A stretch of DNA of 64,000 nt from Mesorhizobium sp. AR02 (GCF_024746835.1 NZ_CP080531.1:7404088-7468087), one strand, 5' to 3'. Counted from the stretch's first letter, positions 45,914 to 55,478 are shown. A program made the numbers and translations. Notes: a model not told the origin generated them from the letters alone.

Positions 45914-47398
45914 ATGGCTTCAATGACTTCTGCGGACAACGAACTCTGTTTCCTGCCGGCTGCCGAACTGGCACAGCGCATCCGGCGCCGCGACCTGTCG
46001 CCGGTCGAAGTGACAGAGGCTTACCTGCGCCGCATCGAAGCGCGAAACCCCGTCATCAACGCTTACACGCTGGTCCTCGGCGACGAAGCGATGGACGCGG
46101 CGCGCGTTGCCGAAAAGGAAGTGATGGCCGGTGTTCCGCTCGGGCCGCTGCATGGCGTACCAGTCGGCATCAAGGATCTCGACGATGTCGCCGACGTGCC
46201 GACATCGATGGCGTCGCGCGCCGTGCACAACAAGGTGCCGCAAACCAGCGCCGTGGCTGTCGAACGCTTGCTCGCTGCGGGCGCCATCGTGCTCGGCAAG
46301 ACCAACACGCCGGAGTTCGGCCACAAGGGCATCACCGACAATCCGCGCTTCGGACCGACCAGCACGCCCTTTGCAATCGGCTACAATTCCGGCGGCTCGT
46401 CGGGCGGCAGTGCGGCGGCCGTCGCCGACGGCATGGCGGCGCTGGCGCAAGGCACCGATGGCGGCGGCTCGGTGCGTATCCCTGCCTCGTTCAGCGGCAC
46501 TGTCGGCTTCAAGCCCTCCTTCGGCCGCATCCCTTCGGTGACGCGTCCCGACGGTTTCCTGTGGGGGCATCCGCTTGTCCATATCGGGCCGCTGGCGCGC
46601 ACCGTCGGCGACGCCGCGCTGATGACCAGGGTGATGGCCGGCCCGCACAGTCGCGACCCGCTCAGCCTGCCGGACGATGGTGCCGACTATGTCGGCGCCG
46701 CCAGCGGACCGTTCCGGCCGCTGCGGGTCGCCTACAGTCCGCGTCTCGGCAATTTCCCCGTCGGCCGCCAGGTGGCGGCCGTGGTGGCCGATGCGGTCGA
46801 AGCTATGCGCCAGAACGGTATCGCCGTCGACGAGGTCGAGCTCGATTTCAGGGCCGATCACAAGGAGTTGGCAGCGCTTTGGGTGCGCACGATTTCGATC
46901 CACTACGCCGCAATCGCAGTCTACTGGAAACAGGAGGGCATCGACCTGATGGGCGAGCACGCCGGTGTGCTCACCCCGCAATTCCTGGCCATGCTGAAAG
47001 ACGCCTACAAGGTGTCCGCCGTCGACCACGCGCTCGACGATCTCCTGCGCACCGGCGTCCATGACGGGCTCGAGGATGTGTTTGCAACGCACGACCTGAT
47101 CGTGTCGCCGACGCTTGCCATTCCGCCGGTGAAGAACGCCACCGATGGCAACACGATCGGGCCGACCTCGATCAATGGCGAGGCGGTCGATCCGCTGATC
47201 GGCTGGTGCATGACCTATCCGATCAACTACACCGGCCATCCGGCAATCTCGGTTCCAGCCGGCCTGACCGCGCAGGGCCTGCCGGTCGGCCTGCAGATCA
47301 TCGGGCGACGCCACGCCGACGAGAGCGTGCTCAACATGGCGGCGCGCTTCGAGCGCATCAGGCCGTGGTTTCAAAGCTATCCGGGGCTTGCTGGATAG
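45914..47398 (+). CDS. amidase (amidase-signature family)
   Basis: A 494-residue hydrolase with the Ser-cis-Ser-Lys triad: K87 in VGIKDLDD, S162 in NSGGSSGGSAA and S186 in TDGGGSVRIP. Releases ammonia or an amine from an amide. Starts at ATG 45914, 5 bp after the cyclase stop; ATG 45923 also possible. With the cyclase it could form a two-step ring-opening then deamidation path. Confidence 0.9.
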   Translation: MASMTSADNELCFLPAAELAQRIRRRDLSPVEVTEAYLRRIEARNPVINAYTLVLGDEAMDAARVAEKEVMAGVPLGPLHGVPVGIKDLDDVADVPTSMASRAVHNKVPQTSAVAVERLLAAGAIVLGKTNTPEFGHKGITDNPRFGPTSTPFAIGYNSGGSSGGSAAAVADGMAALAQGTDGGGSVRIPASFSGTVGFKPSFGRIPSVTRPDGFLWGHPLVHIGPLARTVGDAALMTRVMAGPHSRDPLSLPDDGADYVGAASGPFRPLRVAYSPRLGNFPVGRQVAAVVADAVEAMRQNGIAVDEVELDFRADHKELAALWVRTISIHYAAIAVYWKQEGIDLMGEHAGVLTPQFLAMLKDAYKVSAVDHALDDLLRTGVHDGLEDVFATHDLIVSPTLAIPPVKNATDGNTIGPTSINGEAVDPLIGWCMTYPINYTGHPAISVPAGLTAQGLPVGLQIIGRRHADESVLNMAARFERIRPWFQSYPGLAG

Positions 47399-47413
47399 GG
47401 CGACGCGCGTCCC

Positions 47414-48685
47414 CTAGATCGGCAGTTGCAGCAGCTCGGAAATAACCAGGCCCGCCGCGCCCAGCAGTGCCGCGCCATCGCCGGCATCGCCGGCGATAAA
47501 CTCGATGGTGCCGCCCGGCCTCGCCGGCACCATGGCGCGGACATGGTCGGCGATCGCGCCGAGCAGACGATCGCCACCGAGCACGACGTCGCCATGCAGG
47601 ATGAAGATGTTGGGCGCCACCGTCTGCTGCAGATTGGCGATGCCGACCGCCACGTTGCGGGCATAGCGGTCGAGCAGCTTTTCGGCGCCCGGCACTCGGC
47701 GCCCGGCCATGTCGACAAGACGGGCCGAGTCGATCAGCTTGGGCTCGGGCAGGCCCGCATGGGCAGCCTCGCGCCGCAGCCAGCTCAGCGTGGCGATGGT
47801 GTCCCAGCAACCGCGCCGGCCGCAGCGGCAGAGCTCACCGTCGAGCTGCACGAATGTGTGGCCGAGTTCGCCGCCCGCTCCGGACGTGCCGCGATGGAGA
47901 TGGCCGTCGAAATAGAGCGCACCACCCAGCACTTCGCCGGTGTAGACAACCGCGAATTGCCTGACGCCGCGGCCGGCGCCGAACCAGCGGTCACCGACCA
48001 GCAGAGCACGCGGATGATGGTCGAGCTTGACCGGCAGGCCGAAGCGCCGGCCGAGATCGTCAGCCAGCGGATAGCGGTCGAGCGCCGGGGCCAGATTGAC
48101 GGTGACAATCGAGCCGCGGTCGGTGTCGACCATGCCACCGACCGCGACACCGATGCCAAAGGGCTTGCGCCACGCCCTGGCAAGCGTGTCGCCAACACAT
48201 TCGGCAATCGTCTCGATGATCGGTGCGACCTGCCCCCTGCCGTCCGGCAGCGCCATCTTGCGTTCCGACTCGATCTTTCCGTCGAGCGTCGCCACGCAGG
48301 CGTGCACTGCGTCCGGCATCAAAAGCACGCCGCAGATGGGACGGGCTTTCGGCGAAAACCACAGCGGACGCGCCGGCTTGCCACCGCCGGGACTGGCGGG
48401 CATGGGATCGCTCTCGACCAGCACCTCGTCGTCGATCAGCGGCTGCACGATGCCGGAAATCGTCGTGCGGTTGACGCCGGCCATGCGCGCGAGCTCGGCG
48501 CGGCTGGTGGGGCCGAGATCGAACAGCGCCTGCAGCACGCGGCCGCGATTGGTCGAGCCGACCATCGAGGACGAGAGCAGCGCCTTGCGCGGGCGCCCTA
48601 CCCGTTCCACGGCAGTGCCATCACCGGGCGGCGTGAATGTGGCGTGGCCTGCGCCATTCGGGCTGTCTTCGCTGGTTATCGTCAT
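47414..48685 (-). CDS. ROK-family transcriptional repressor
   Basis: A 423-residue regulator: N-terminal winged helix (SRAELARMAGVNRTTISGIVQPL) and ROK sugar-kinase-like domain with the zinc motif CRCGRRGCWDT and GGELGHTFV. Convergent with the transporter/amidase operon, whose last stop is 15 bp away. Likely its regulator, though the ligand may be a sugar derivative or something else. Confidence 0.88.
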   Translation of the reverse strand: MTITSEDSPNGAGHATFTPPGDGTAVERVGRPRKALLSSSMVGSTNRGRVLQALFDLGPTSRAELARMAGVNRTTISGIVQPLIDDEVLVESDPMPASPGGGKPARPLWFSPKARPICGVLLMPDAVHACVATLDGKIESERKMALPDGRGQVAPIIETIAECVGDTLARAWRKPFGIGVAVGGMVDTDRGSIVTVNLAPALDRYPLADDLGRRFGLPVKLDHHPRALLVGDRWFGAGRGVRQFAVVYTGEVLGGALYFDGHLHRGTSGAGGELGHTFVQLDGELCRCGRRGCWDTIATLSWLRREAAHAGLPEPKLIDSARLVDMAGRRVPGAEKLLDRYARNVAVGIANLQQTVAPNIFILHGDVVLGGDRLLGAIADHVRAMVPARPGGTIEFIAGDAGDGAALLGAAGLVISELLQLPI

Positions 48686-48806
48686 TGTCCGGTTTTCGCG
48701 CCGCCATTCTCAAAAACCTTTCTAGCCCAGGAGCTTGCCGGTTTCGAGAACTTTGTGCGAGACGGCAACAAACTGGACCGTGCAGGCAGGCACGTTCGCT
48801 CCGCCC

Positions 48807-49226
48807 TCAGGGCGTATCGGCAGAATCCTCCGGAGCCCGCTGAAAACCCTGATGGGCGGGAAGCGACCGCAGCCGGTCGAGCCATTTCATCCGCGAGCCA
48901 ATGAAGACTTGCGCGTCTGGTTGGTATTCGCCCGGATCAGTCATCGTCGCGGCGTGGACGTGAACCTCCGAAGGCCATCTCCCAGAGCAGAAATAGAGCC
49001 TTGTGCCGCAGGTCGGGCAGAATCCCCGGAACGTCCCGGGGCTGCTCTCATAGTGCACGATATCGCCGGCCCAGTTCAGGTGGTCCTGCCTCATCCCAAG
49101 GAAGGCCGTCAAGGGGGAGGACGTGGCGCGCTGGCAGTCAACGCAGTGACAGACCAGATTGCGCGTGATGTCTCCGGAGTAGGTCCAGCCAACCGCCCCG
49201 CACATACAGTTTCCCGTAAGGACCAT
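48807..49226 (-). CDS. GFA-family (CENP-V/Mss4-like) zinc protein
   Basis: A 139-residue protein with zinc ligands CMCGAV, CHCVDCQ and CPTCGT, as in glutathione-dependent formaldehyde-activating enzyme relatives. Start ATG 49226 has GGGAGGG about 5 bases upstream. Reaction in this subgroup is often unknown. Confidence 0.85.
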   Translation of the reverse strand: MVLTGNCMCGAVGWTYSGDITRNLVCHCVDCQRATSSPLTAFLGMRQDHLNWAGDIVHYESSPGTFRGFCPTCGTRLYFCSGRWPSEVHVHAATMTDPGEYQPDAQVFIGSRMKWLDRLRSLPAHQGFQRAPEDSADTP

Positions 49227-49356
49227 CGCACCCTCCCCTCGCCATGCGCCCACCCCCCCAAAACTCACTCGTGCGGAGCCTGAAGCGCGTCGCGCCGAAA
49301 CGGATTTATGCGACGCGTTTCAGTGCGACATGCATAGAATGCGCTGAGCCAGCGGC

Positions 49357-49740
49357 TCAGGCACGCTTATTTGCGACCTTGGCGGATTTCGATTTTGCTG
49401 GAAGCGTACCGACAAAGGCCAGCGCGAGATCGAGCCAGCCGCGAAGGTCGGCATCGGTCGCAGTGCCTTCCGGCGCGACACGGACGTAGCCTTCCATGGT
49501 GCGTGCGCCCATCTCCATCGGGCGCGCGTGCGGACGGGCAGCGGCGGCGCTGTGCGCGGCCTTGCCGACGCGGACCAATAGCCCGCGCTTCGAGGTTCCG
49601 ATCAACATGTTGCCGTTGAGCATGAAACAGGTGCCGCCGAACATATTCTGTTCGGTGAAGGCGCGCTGACCAAGGGCGGCGCGCAGGCGCTCGACCATGG
49701 GATCGGCGATCGCGCTGGTTTTGGTGACTGACTTCGCCAT
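49357..49740 (-). CDS. TfoX N-terminal-domain protein
   Basis: A 127-residue protein matching the TfoX/Sxy N domain: MVERLRAALG, MFGGTCFMLNGNMLIG, ARPMEMGARTMEGYVRV. It lacks the TfoX C-terminal domain. Start ATG 49740 has GGAG about 8 bases upstream. Role unknown. Confidence 0.83.
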   Translation of the reverse strand: MAKSVTKTSAIADPMVERLRAALGQRAFTEQNMFGGTCFMLNGNMLIGTSKRGLLVRVGKAAHSAAAARPHARPMEMGARTMEGYVRVAPEGTATDADLRGWLDLALAFVGTLPAKSKSAKVANKRA

Positions 49741-49869
49741 GCTCACCACTCCGCAATTGCGTGATTACAGGCAAGCACGGAAGCAGGCGGCGATTCAAGG
49801 TGGAGAGTGAGGTGCGAGCTGTCACGCTGGCCTTCGCCAATCGCCAATGTTGAAGACCAACGCGTTACC

Positions 49870-50466
49870 TCACGCCGGCACCGCCGGCTTCAGCTCCGGG
49901 AATTTTTCGTCGAAACGCGCCGCCCAGCGGGTCAGCCGGCCACGGCCTTTTTCCCATTTGCCGGCGAAGCGCAGGGAGAGATAGCCGAGGCAGGCACGCA
50001 ACGCCATCTGACCGACCGTGATCTTCTTCGGCAGTTTGGGCGGGTTGGCATTGAGCAGATCGAGCGCGGCGGTGATCTTCGCCCACTGCCGGTCGAGCCA
50101 GGGCTGATAGACCATCTCGTCGGGCCGGGTGCGGCGCTCATAGACCATCGACAGCGCGCTATCGCAGATACCGTCAGCCAGCGCCTCCAGCACTTCCGCT
50201 TCCAGCCGCTTGTCGGGATTGCGCGGGAATAAAGCGTTCTTCGAAATCCGGTTGAGGTGCTGGGTGATGGCACGGCTGTCGTGAACCGAACGGCCATCAT
50301 CGAGCACCAGTACCGGGATCTTGCCGAGTGGATTGGCGCCGATCAGTTCGGCCGGTTTGTCCTCGGTCTTGACCGGCACCAGATCGATCACGATCCCGGC
50401 ATAGGCCGCGGCCATCCTTACCTTGGAACTGTAGGGAGAGGTGGATGCATAAAGCAGCTTCGGCAT
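49870..50466 (-). CDS. glutathione S-transferase family protein
   Basis: A 198-residue GST: N-terminal YASTSPYSSKVRMAAAYAG and NPLGKIPVLVLDDGRSVHDS (cis-Pro), C-terminal helices with RPDEMVYQPWLDRQW. Start ATG 50466 has AGGA 9 bases upstream. Substrate unknown. Confidence 0.87.
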   Translation of the reverse strand: MPKLLYASTSPYSSKVRMAAAYAGIVIDLVPVKTEDKPAELIGANPLGKIPVLVLDDGRSVHDSRAITQHLNRISKNALFPRNPDKRLEAEVLEALADGICDSALSMVYERRTRPDEMVYQPWLDRQWAKITAALDLLNANPPKLPKKITVGQMALRACLGYLSLRFAGKWEKGRGRLTRWAARFDEKFPELKPAVPA

Positions 50467-50887
50467 GATCGGGTTCCTGTTTGCAGGTGTCCAGTGTTGA
50501 CTGGACAGGTGCTTGCGATCAACCGCCAGAGCGCAAAAAAACAGTAGCCAGAAACCGGTTGCGGTTCCCACCCCCCAGACATCGCGACAAGCCTACGGAC
50601 TGTTACGCTGGAAAAACACGAGCGAACGACAACGGCAGGCTGACGGGATCAAACCTGCATTCGCATCTCACCAACCCCAGGCATTGCACCGGGGCCTTCG
50701 CCTGCCGCAGCAAGAAGACAATCCAAAGGGCGAGCGAGGCAGCCAACCGGCGCCTCGCTTTGCTTGCCCCTCGGTCCCATCCCGATGTTCAGCCCTCAGG
50801 CTGAACCCGCTGCCCGACTTTTTCGATCCAGTGCGTCAGAGCGTCCTTGCCGAGTCCCGAAGGACACGCGACGCCCCAACGACCGGT
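50467..50887. other. 421-bp intergenic region
   Basis: No supported gene between the GST start and the Lys/Ala-rich protein stop. Frames present lack ribosome sites and domains. Confidence 0.55.
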
Positions 50888-51340
50888 CTACTTCTTGGCC
50901 GGAGCCTTCGCCTTCGCAGGCGCTGCCTTGGCCTTCGGCGCGGCGGCTTTCTTCACCGCAGGCTTTGTCGCGGCCGCTGCTGCTTTCGCGGCTGGCTTTG
51001 CTGCTGCCTTAGCGGCGGGCTTTGCCGCAGCCTTGGCGGGCGCTGCTTTCTTGGCCGCGGGTTTTGCCGCTGCCTTGGCCGCAGGCTTCTTCGCCGGTGC
51101 TGCCTTAGCGGCGGGCTTTGCCGCTGCCTTGGCGGGCGCTGCCTTCTTGACGGCGGGCTTCGCCACAGCCTTGGCTGCAGCCGGCTTCTTGGCCGGTGCT
51201 GCTTTCGCTGCGGGCTTTGCCGCCGCCTTCGCAGGCGCTGCTTTCTTTACTGCTGTTGCGGCCTTCGCCGCGACTGCTTTTGCGGGTGCTTTCTTTGCCG
51301 GTGCCTTGGATGCCGGCGCTTTAGATGACTGCTTAGCCAT
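50888..51340 (-). CDS. histone H1-like Lys/Ala/Pro-rich protein
   Basis: A 150-residue highly basic protein made almost wholly of Lys, Ala and Pro in degenerate AAKPAAK/KAAPAKKPA repeats, like bacterial H1-like or AlgP proteins that bind DNA. Start ATG 51340 has AAGGGG upstream. The repetitive DNA is coding and suggests length variation between strains. Confidence 0.85.
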   Translation of the reverse strand: MAKQSSKAPASKAPAKKAPAKAVAAKAATAVKKAAPAKAAAKPAAKAAPAKKPAAAKAVAKPAVKKAAPAKAAAKPAAKAAPAKKPAAKAAAKPAAKKAAPAKAAAKPAAKAAAKPAAKAAAAATKPAVKKAAAPKAKAAPAKAKAPAKK

Positions 51341-51748
51341 GTCATGCCCCTTCACGTTATGCCGATGGCCGTGAATGACCCCGGCGCGCAATGCATATCT
51401 GACTCGCGGCTCGCTAGCCAGCGAAGCAATGGTATGATTTTCTCAGCTTAAATTTTCGTTGAGATCGAGACGCGATCACACTCATCATCGCAAAAATTCG
51501 TCGCTGATCTTCTGGTATCGCCAGCAATTTGACACCGGCATTCTCGATGCCAGCCCGCCATCGAACTCCGAAGACTAGCGAACAGCTTTACGCATGATCG
51601 TCGGCCGTGAATATCATGACCTGCCACCTTCATCGAGGTGATCATCTTCCAGCAGACGAACGGTCCATGCGGATCACAAGCGCGACACGACGACCGATCT
51701 GAAGATCACCTTGTCAAGCATGCTTCCACCGACCGCTGACAAGTTGAC
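51341..51748. other. intergenic region, no gene seen
   Basis: About 400 bp between two divergent genes, more AT-rich than the rest. It should hold the promoter of the H1-like gene on the left side; I cannot mark it with confidence. Confidence 0.5.
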
Positions 51749-51775
51749 AGAATACTCTGCATAGCAGAGTATTCT
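51749..51775 (+). promoter_or_regulatory. 27-bp perfect palindrome overlapping a candidate promoter
   Basis: AGAATACTCTGC (51749-51760), ATA, GCAGAGTATTCT (51764-51775): 12-bp arms, fully symmetric. A TTGACA at 51744-51749 abuts the left arm; GAGTAT at 51767-51772 would be its -10 with a 17-base spacer. It lies about 70 bp upstream of the winged-helix regulator start and is probably its operator. Confidence 0.75.
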
Positions 51776-51845
51776 GCACTACCGTTGTCCGAGATTGCCG
51801 AGTCATATGGCGACGGCCCCAGGCTTGCCGCATTGGAGCGCACTG

Positions 51846-52157
51846 ATGAGCGCCGACGACATCATCCATCAGAGCACACGGCTCAGGATCATGGCCATCC
51901 TGAACACGCTGGAAAGGCGCGAGGCGCTGGAATTCAGCCAGTTGAAGGCCATGATCGAAACCACTGACGGAAATCTCGGGGCACACATCGATACGCTGGC
52001 CAGAGCAGGCTATGTCGATGTCGAAAAGCTCTTCGTCGAGCGACGGCCGCAGACCCGGGTCAAGGCAACGACGATTGGGCGGCAGGCCTTTCGTGGCCAC
52101 ATTGCCTTTCTTCGCAAGATCATCGATCAGGCCGAGCCGGCGCAACGCAGGAAATAG
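51846..52157 (+). CDS. winged-helix regulator (HTH_34/MarR-ArsR-like)
   Basis: A 103-residue DNA-binding protein: LRIMAILNTLERREALEFSQ, recognition helix region TDGNLGAHIDTLARAGYV, wing KATTIGRQAF. Start ATG 51846 has GGAG 8 bases upstream. Convergent with a LysE-type exporter. No metal or ligand site visible. Likely autoregulates via the palindrome upstream. Confidence 0.85.
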   Translation: MSADDIIHQSTRLRIMAILNTLERREALEFSQLKAMIETTDGNLGAHIDTLARAGYVDVEKLFVERRPQTRVKATTIGRQAFRGHIAFLRKIIDQAEPAQRRK

Positions 52158-52178
52158 CACTGCGATCGAGCGACACCC

Positions 52179-52793
52179 TTAGCGCGTGGCGACCACGGCA
52201 ACGCCGGCGCCGATCATCACGCCGCCCGCCGCGCGGTTGACCCGGCGCACGATCTTGGGTGTGCGCAACAGATTGCGGGCCCGGCCGGCGAGAACGACAT
52301 GCCCGCCAATCACCACAATCTCGACAGCCAGGATCACCGCGACGAGGATGCCGAGATGCGCTGATGTAAGCGAGGCTCCGACGACGTTGGGCAACAGCGC
52401 CACATAGAACAGCGGCATTTTCGGATTGCCGAGATTGAGCGCGACGCCCGTGGCAAAGATCGTCAGCAGCCCGCGCCGCCCGGAGACGGGCTGCAGCTCC
52501 GGCACGACTGGCACGGCCGTCCAGAGCTTGATGCCCATCCAGATCAGATAGGCTGCTCCGCCATAGCGAAGCACCGTCATGACGATCGCCATCTTGGCGG
52601 CGATGATCGACAGTCCGAAGGCAGCGAGCGTCAGGAAGATGAGGATGCCGACCACCGTGCTGGCGCCGTAGGCGATGCCCGACACCGCGCCGCTGGAGAT
52701 CGTGCGGGCGACGATGGTCATGTTGTCGGGGCCAGGGCTGGCGGCGAAGACGAAGAAGGCGACCGCAAAGGCAAGGATGGTGGCAAGGTCCAT
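52179..52793 (-). CDS. LysE/RhtB-family exporter
   Basis: A 204-residue inner-membrane protein with about six TM segments and the family signature AASPGPDNMTIVARTISSG. Typically exports amino acids or derivatives. It ends 21 bp from the winged-helix gene stop, tail to tail. Confidence 0.88.
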   Translation of the reverse strand: MDLATILAFAVAFFVFAASPGPDNMTIVARTISSGAVSGIAYGASTVVGILIFLTLAAFGLSIIAAKMAIVMTVLRYGGAAYLIWMGIKLWTAVPVVPELQPVSGRRGLLTIFATGVALNLGNPKMPLFYVALLPNVVGASLTSAHLGILVAVILAVEIVVIGGHVVLAGRARNLLRTPKIVRRVNRAAGGVMIGAGVAVVATR

Positions 52794-52870
52794 GAAGGCT
52801 CCCGAAAGTGATGCGTTGCTCTCGGGTGTTCAGGTTAGCCGATTTGCGTGCCGGCGACAGCCCGGAAAAT

Positions 52871-54049
52871 TCAGGGCCTTCGTGACAGCAGCAGCGCGGC
52901 CGCGGCGGATGCCGCGCCGAACAGGCAGGTGCCGCTCCAGCCCCACGCCGAATAGGCAAGCCCTGCGAGACCCGAGCCGCAGGCGCCGCCGAGAATCATC
53001 GTCGCCATGAAGATGGTGTTCAGGCGGCTGCGGGCGGCGGCATCGAGAGCATGAATGCGCGCCTGGTTGGCGACCTGCGACGACTGCACGCCGAGATCGA
53101 GGATCAGCACGCCTATGATCATCGCCGCCAGCGATCCCTGGAACAGGCCAAAGATGGCGAAGGCGGCAACCACCAGGCCGGCGCCGATCGAAACGATGAC
53201 GTCAGGACCGCGCCGGTCTGCGAAGCGGCCGGCGAGTGGAGCCGCAAGCGCGCCGGCGACACCGACCAGCGCCATCAGGCCTACGGCCGTGGCGCCGAAA
53301 TGATAGGGCGCGGCGTCGAAGACCAGAGCGAGCGTCGACCAGAAACCGATGAAGGCCGCGAAGATCAGTGCCTGCACGACGATCGCCTGCCGCAGGATGC
53401 GGTGCGCGCGCAGCAGCGTCCACAGCGAGCCGAGCAGCCTGGCATAGCTCAGATCGGTGACCGGCTCGACGCGCGGCAGACGCCAGGCGAGTGCCGCGCC
53501 GGTGGCAAGCATCAATGCGGCGGCGGCCGAGAAGACGGCCTGCCATCCCCAGATGTCCGAGATGAAGCCGCTGGCGGTGCGGGCAAGCAGGATGCCGACG
53601 AGAATGCCGCCGGTAACGATGCCTAGCACGCGGCCGCGCTCATGCGGTGCGGCCAGATGCACGGCAAGCGGGACGATCTGCTGCGTGACCGTGGCGAAGA
53701 GACCAATGCCGATGCCGGCGGCGACCAGCCAGAGAAAGCTGGGCGCCAGGGCGGCACCGAGAAGCGCGACGACCAGCGCCGCCGTCGTCGCCAGGATGAG
53801 GGAACGCCGCTCGAGCCGGTCGCCCAGCGGCGCCAGAAACAGGATGCCGATGACGTTGCCCAGTTGCGTCACGACGGGAAGTGCCGAGACCGCGCCGGCG
53901 GACAGAGCGAACTGATGCGCCAGCAGACCGAGCATCGCCTGGTTGTAATAGTTGTTGGCCACGGTCAGGCCCGCGGCAACCGCGAGTATGGCAAGCAGAC
54001 CATTGTCGATGGCAGTGCTGCGCGTGTTGGCAGGCGTGAGCGCTGTCAT
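52871..54049 (-). CDS. MFS transporter (YgaY/CynX-like)
   Basis: A 392-residue twelve-TM permease with the MFS loop motif APLGDRLERRSLI after TM2 and AGRFADRRGPDV in the second half. Start ATG 54049 overlaps the EamA stop by one base (TGATG). Third gene of a TetR-EamA-MFS operon; likely drug or metabolite efflux. Confidence 0.88.
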   Translation of the reverse strand: MTALTPANTRSTAIDNGLLAILAVAAGLTVANNYYNQAMLGLLAHQFALSAGAVSALPVVTQLGNVIGILFLAPLGDRLERRSLILATTAALVVALLGAALAPSFLWLVAAGIGIGLFATVTQQIVPLAVHLAAPHERGRVLGIVTGGILVGILLARTASGFISDIWGWQAVFSAAAALMLATGAALAWRLPRVEPVTDLSYARLLGSLWTLLRAHRILRQAIVVQALIFAAFIGFWSTLALVFDAAPYHFGATAVGLMALVGVAGALAAPLAGRFADRRGPDVIVSIGAGLVVAAFAIFGLFQGSLAAMIIGVLILDLGVQSSQVANQARIHALDAAARSRLNTIFMATMILGGACGSGLAGLAYSAWGWSGTCLFGAASAAAALLLSRRP

Positions 54050-54885
54050 CACGGCTGATAACCGAGGCAGATGGCGCCGAGCGCGACGACGGCGCAGGCG
54101 CCGACCCGCCGGGGCGTCAGCGTTTCGCCGAGAAACAGCCGGCCGATGAAGGCCGCGAAGACGACGCTGGTCTCGCGGATCGCGGTGATCGGACCGGCAG
54201 GCCCGAGCGCGAACGCCGCCACCACGACGCCATAGGCCAGAAGCGCGAACAGGCCGCCGCCCAGCGCCTTCCAGGTCTCCGGCGCCCGCGGGTCAACAGC
54301 GAGCCTGCCGCGACTGGCGATGAAGGTCGCCGGCAGCAAAGCGCCATAGGCGAGCAGGACCCAGGCGGTGTAGGCGCCGACATTGCCTGCCGCACGAACG
54401 CCGATTGCATCGACCGTCGCATAGGCGGCGATGATTGCCCCCGTTGCCAGCGCATAAAGGATCGATGTCGTGGCGGCTCTTCCTCGTCCGAGCGAAAGCC
54501 CCATGATGCCGCCACCGACCAGGGCAACGCCGACGGTCTCCAGAACGGTGAGTTGCTGGCCGGCGAGCAGGAAGCCACCAAGGGTGACGAGCAGAGGCAC
54601 GCTGCCGCGAACGATCGGATAGACCTGTCCCAGTTCGCCATATCTGTAGGCGGCCACCAGAAACACGCTGTAGCCGACCTGCAGGCAGGCCGAGAGCCCG
54701 ACATAGGGCCAGGCTGATGTGGCGGGAAAACCGTTGAAGATGGCAAGGGGAATGGCGAGCGCCGTGCTGGAGAAGCTCATCACGGTGACGGTCCACAGCC
54801 TGTCGGCGCCGGTTCGCAGGAATGCGTTCCAGCTTGCGTGCAGGATCGCCGCGAAGAGCGCGAGCCCGATGACCAGCGGGCTCAT
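54049..54885 (-). CDS. EamA/DMT-family transporter
   Basis: A 278-residue membrane protein with ten hydrophobic segments in two EamA halves. Start ATG 54885 overlaps the TetR stop by four bases. Sits between a TetR repressor and an MFS transporter in one operon. Confidence 0.87.
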   Translation of the reverse strand: MSPLVIGLALFAAILHASWNAFLRTGADRLWTVTVMSFSSTALAIPLAIFNGFPATSAWPYVGLSACLQVGYSVFLVAAYRYGELGQVYPIVRGSVPLLVTLGGFLLAGQQLTVLETVGVALVGGGIMGLSLGRGRAATTSILYALATGAIIAAYATVDAIGVRAAGNVGAYTAWVLLAYGALLPATFIASRGRLAVDPRAPETWKALGGGLFALLAYGVVVAAFALGPAGPITAIRETSVVFAAFIGRLFLGETLTPRRVGACAVVALGAICLGYQP

Positions 54886-55463
54886 TGCGGCCTGCGCGAG
54901 GCGGCGACGATGTCCAGGGCCGTCTTGCGGGCTTCCCGAAGGGCGGTATCCGCCTGCCCCATCTGCGCCATCAGGGTCGCCCCTTCGATCAGCATCAACA
55001 GCGTCGCCGCCACGTTCTCGGCCCGCCCGCGCGGCATCACTTCCATAAGGATCGACTGCATGCGCTGCCTCAAGCCATTCTTCTGCCTGGCGACAGCCTC
55101 GAACACCGGATGCTGGGGATCGCCGAACTCGGCCAGCGCATGTGCGAACAAACAGCCGTGGAAATCCGGACTGCGGAACCAGCGCCCATGCCAGTCGAAT
55201 ATCCTGGCGATCTTCTGCTCTGGCGTGATGCTCTTCTGGGCAAGCTGGTCGAGCTGATCGTCAAAACGCCTGGCGCGATAGTCGAGCACGGCGACGATCA
55301 GCTCATCCTTGCTGGGGAAATGGCGATACATCGTCATCTTGGCCACGTCGGCCTCGGCGATGATCCGGTCGATGCCGGTGGCATGGAAGCCAGCGCGCTT
55401 GAACAGCGCATAGGCGGTTTCGACGACATGCTGGCGTTTGTCGGAAACAGGTGACAGTGTCAT
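54882..55463 (-). CDS. TetR/AcrR-family repressor
   Basis: A 193-residue regulator: TetR_N HTH (GIDRIIAEADVAKMTMYRHFPSKDELI) and an effector domain with FHGCLFAHALAEFG, as in YjdC/LfrR-like members. Start ATG 55463. A perfect palindrome at 55479-55498 immediately upstream is its likely operator, so the operon is probably autorepressed. Confidence 0.9.
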   Translation of the reverse strand: MTLSPVSDKRQHVVETAYALFKRAGFHATGIDRIIAEADVAKMTMYRHFPSKDELIVAVLDYRARRFDDQLDQLAQKSITPEQKIARIFDWHGRWFRSPDFHGCLFAHALAEFGDPQHPVFEAVARQKNGLRQRMQSILMEVMPRGRAENVAATLLMLIEGATLMAQMGQADTALREARKTALDIVAASRRPQ

Positions 55464-55478
55464 GATGCGCACCAAGTG

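Noticed and set aside
45920..47374. Long minus-strand frame opposite the amidase
   Set aside because: Antisense shadow of a well-supported amidase.
47426..48904. Long plus-strand frame opposite the ROK gene
   Set aside because: Composition typical of a shadow frame; ROK motifs are on the minus strand.
50888..51340. Repeat array that could look like CRISPR or satellite DNA
   Set aside because: Units are degenerate, have no spacers and are in frame within a Lys/Ala-rich gene.
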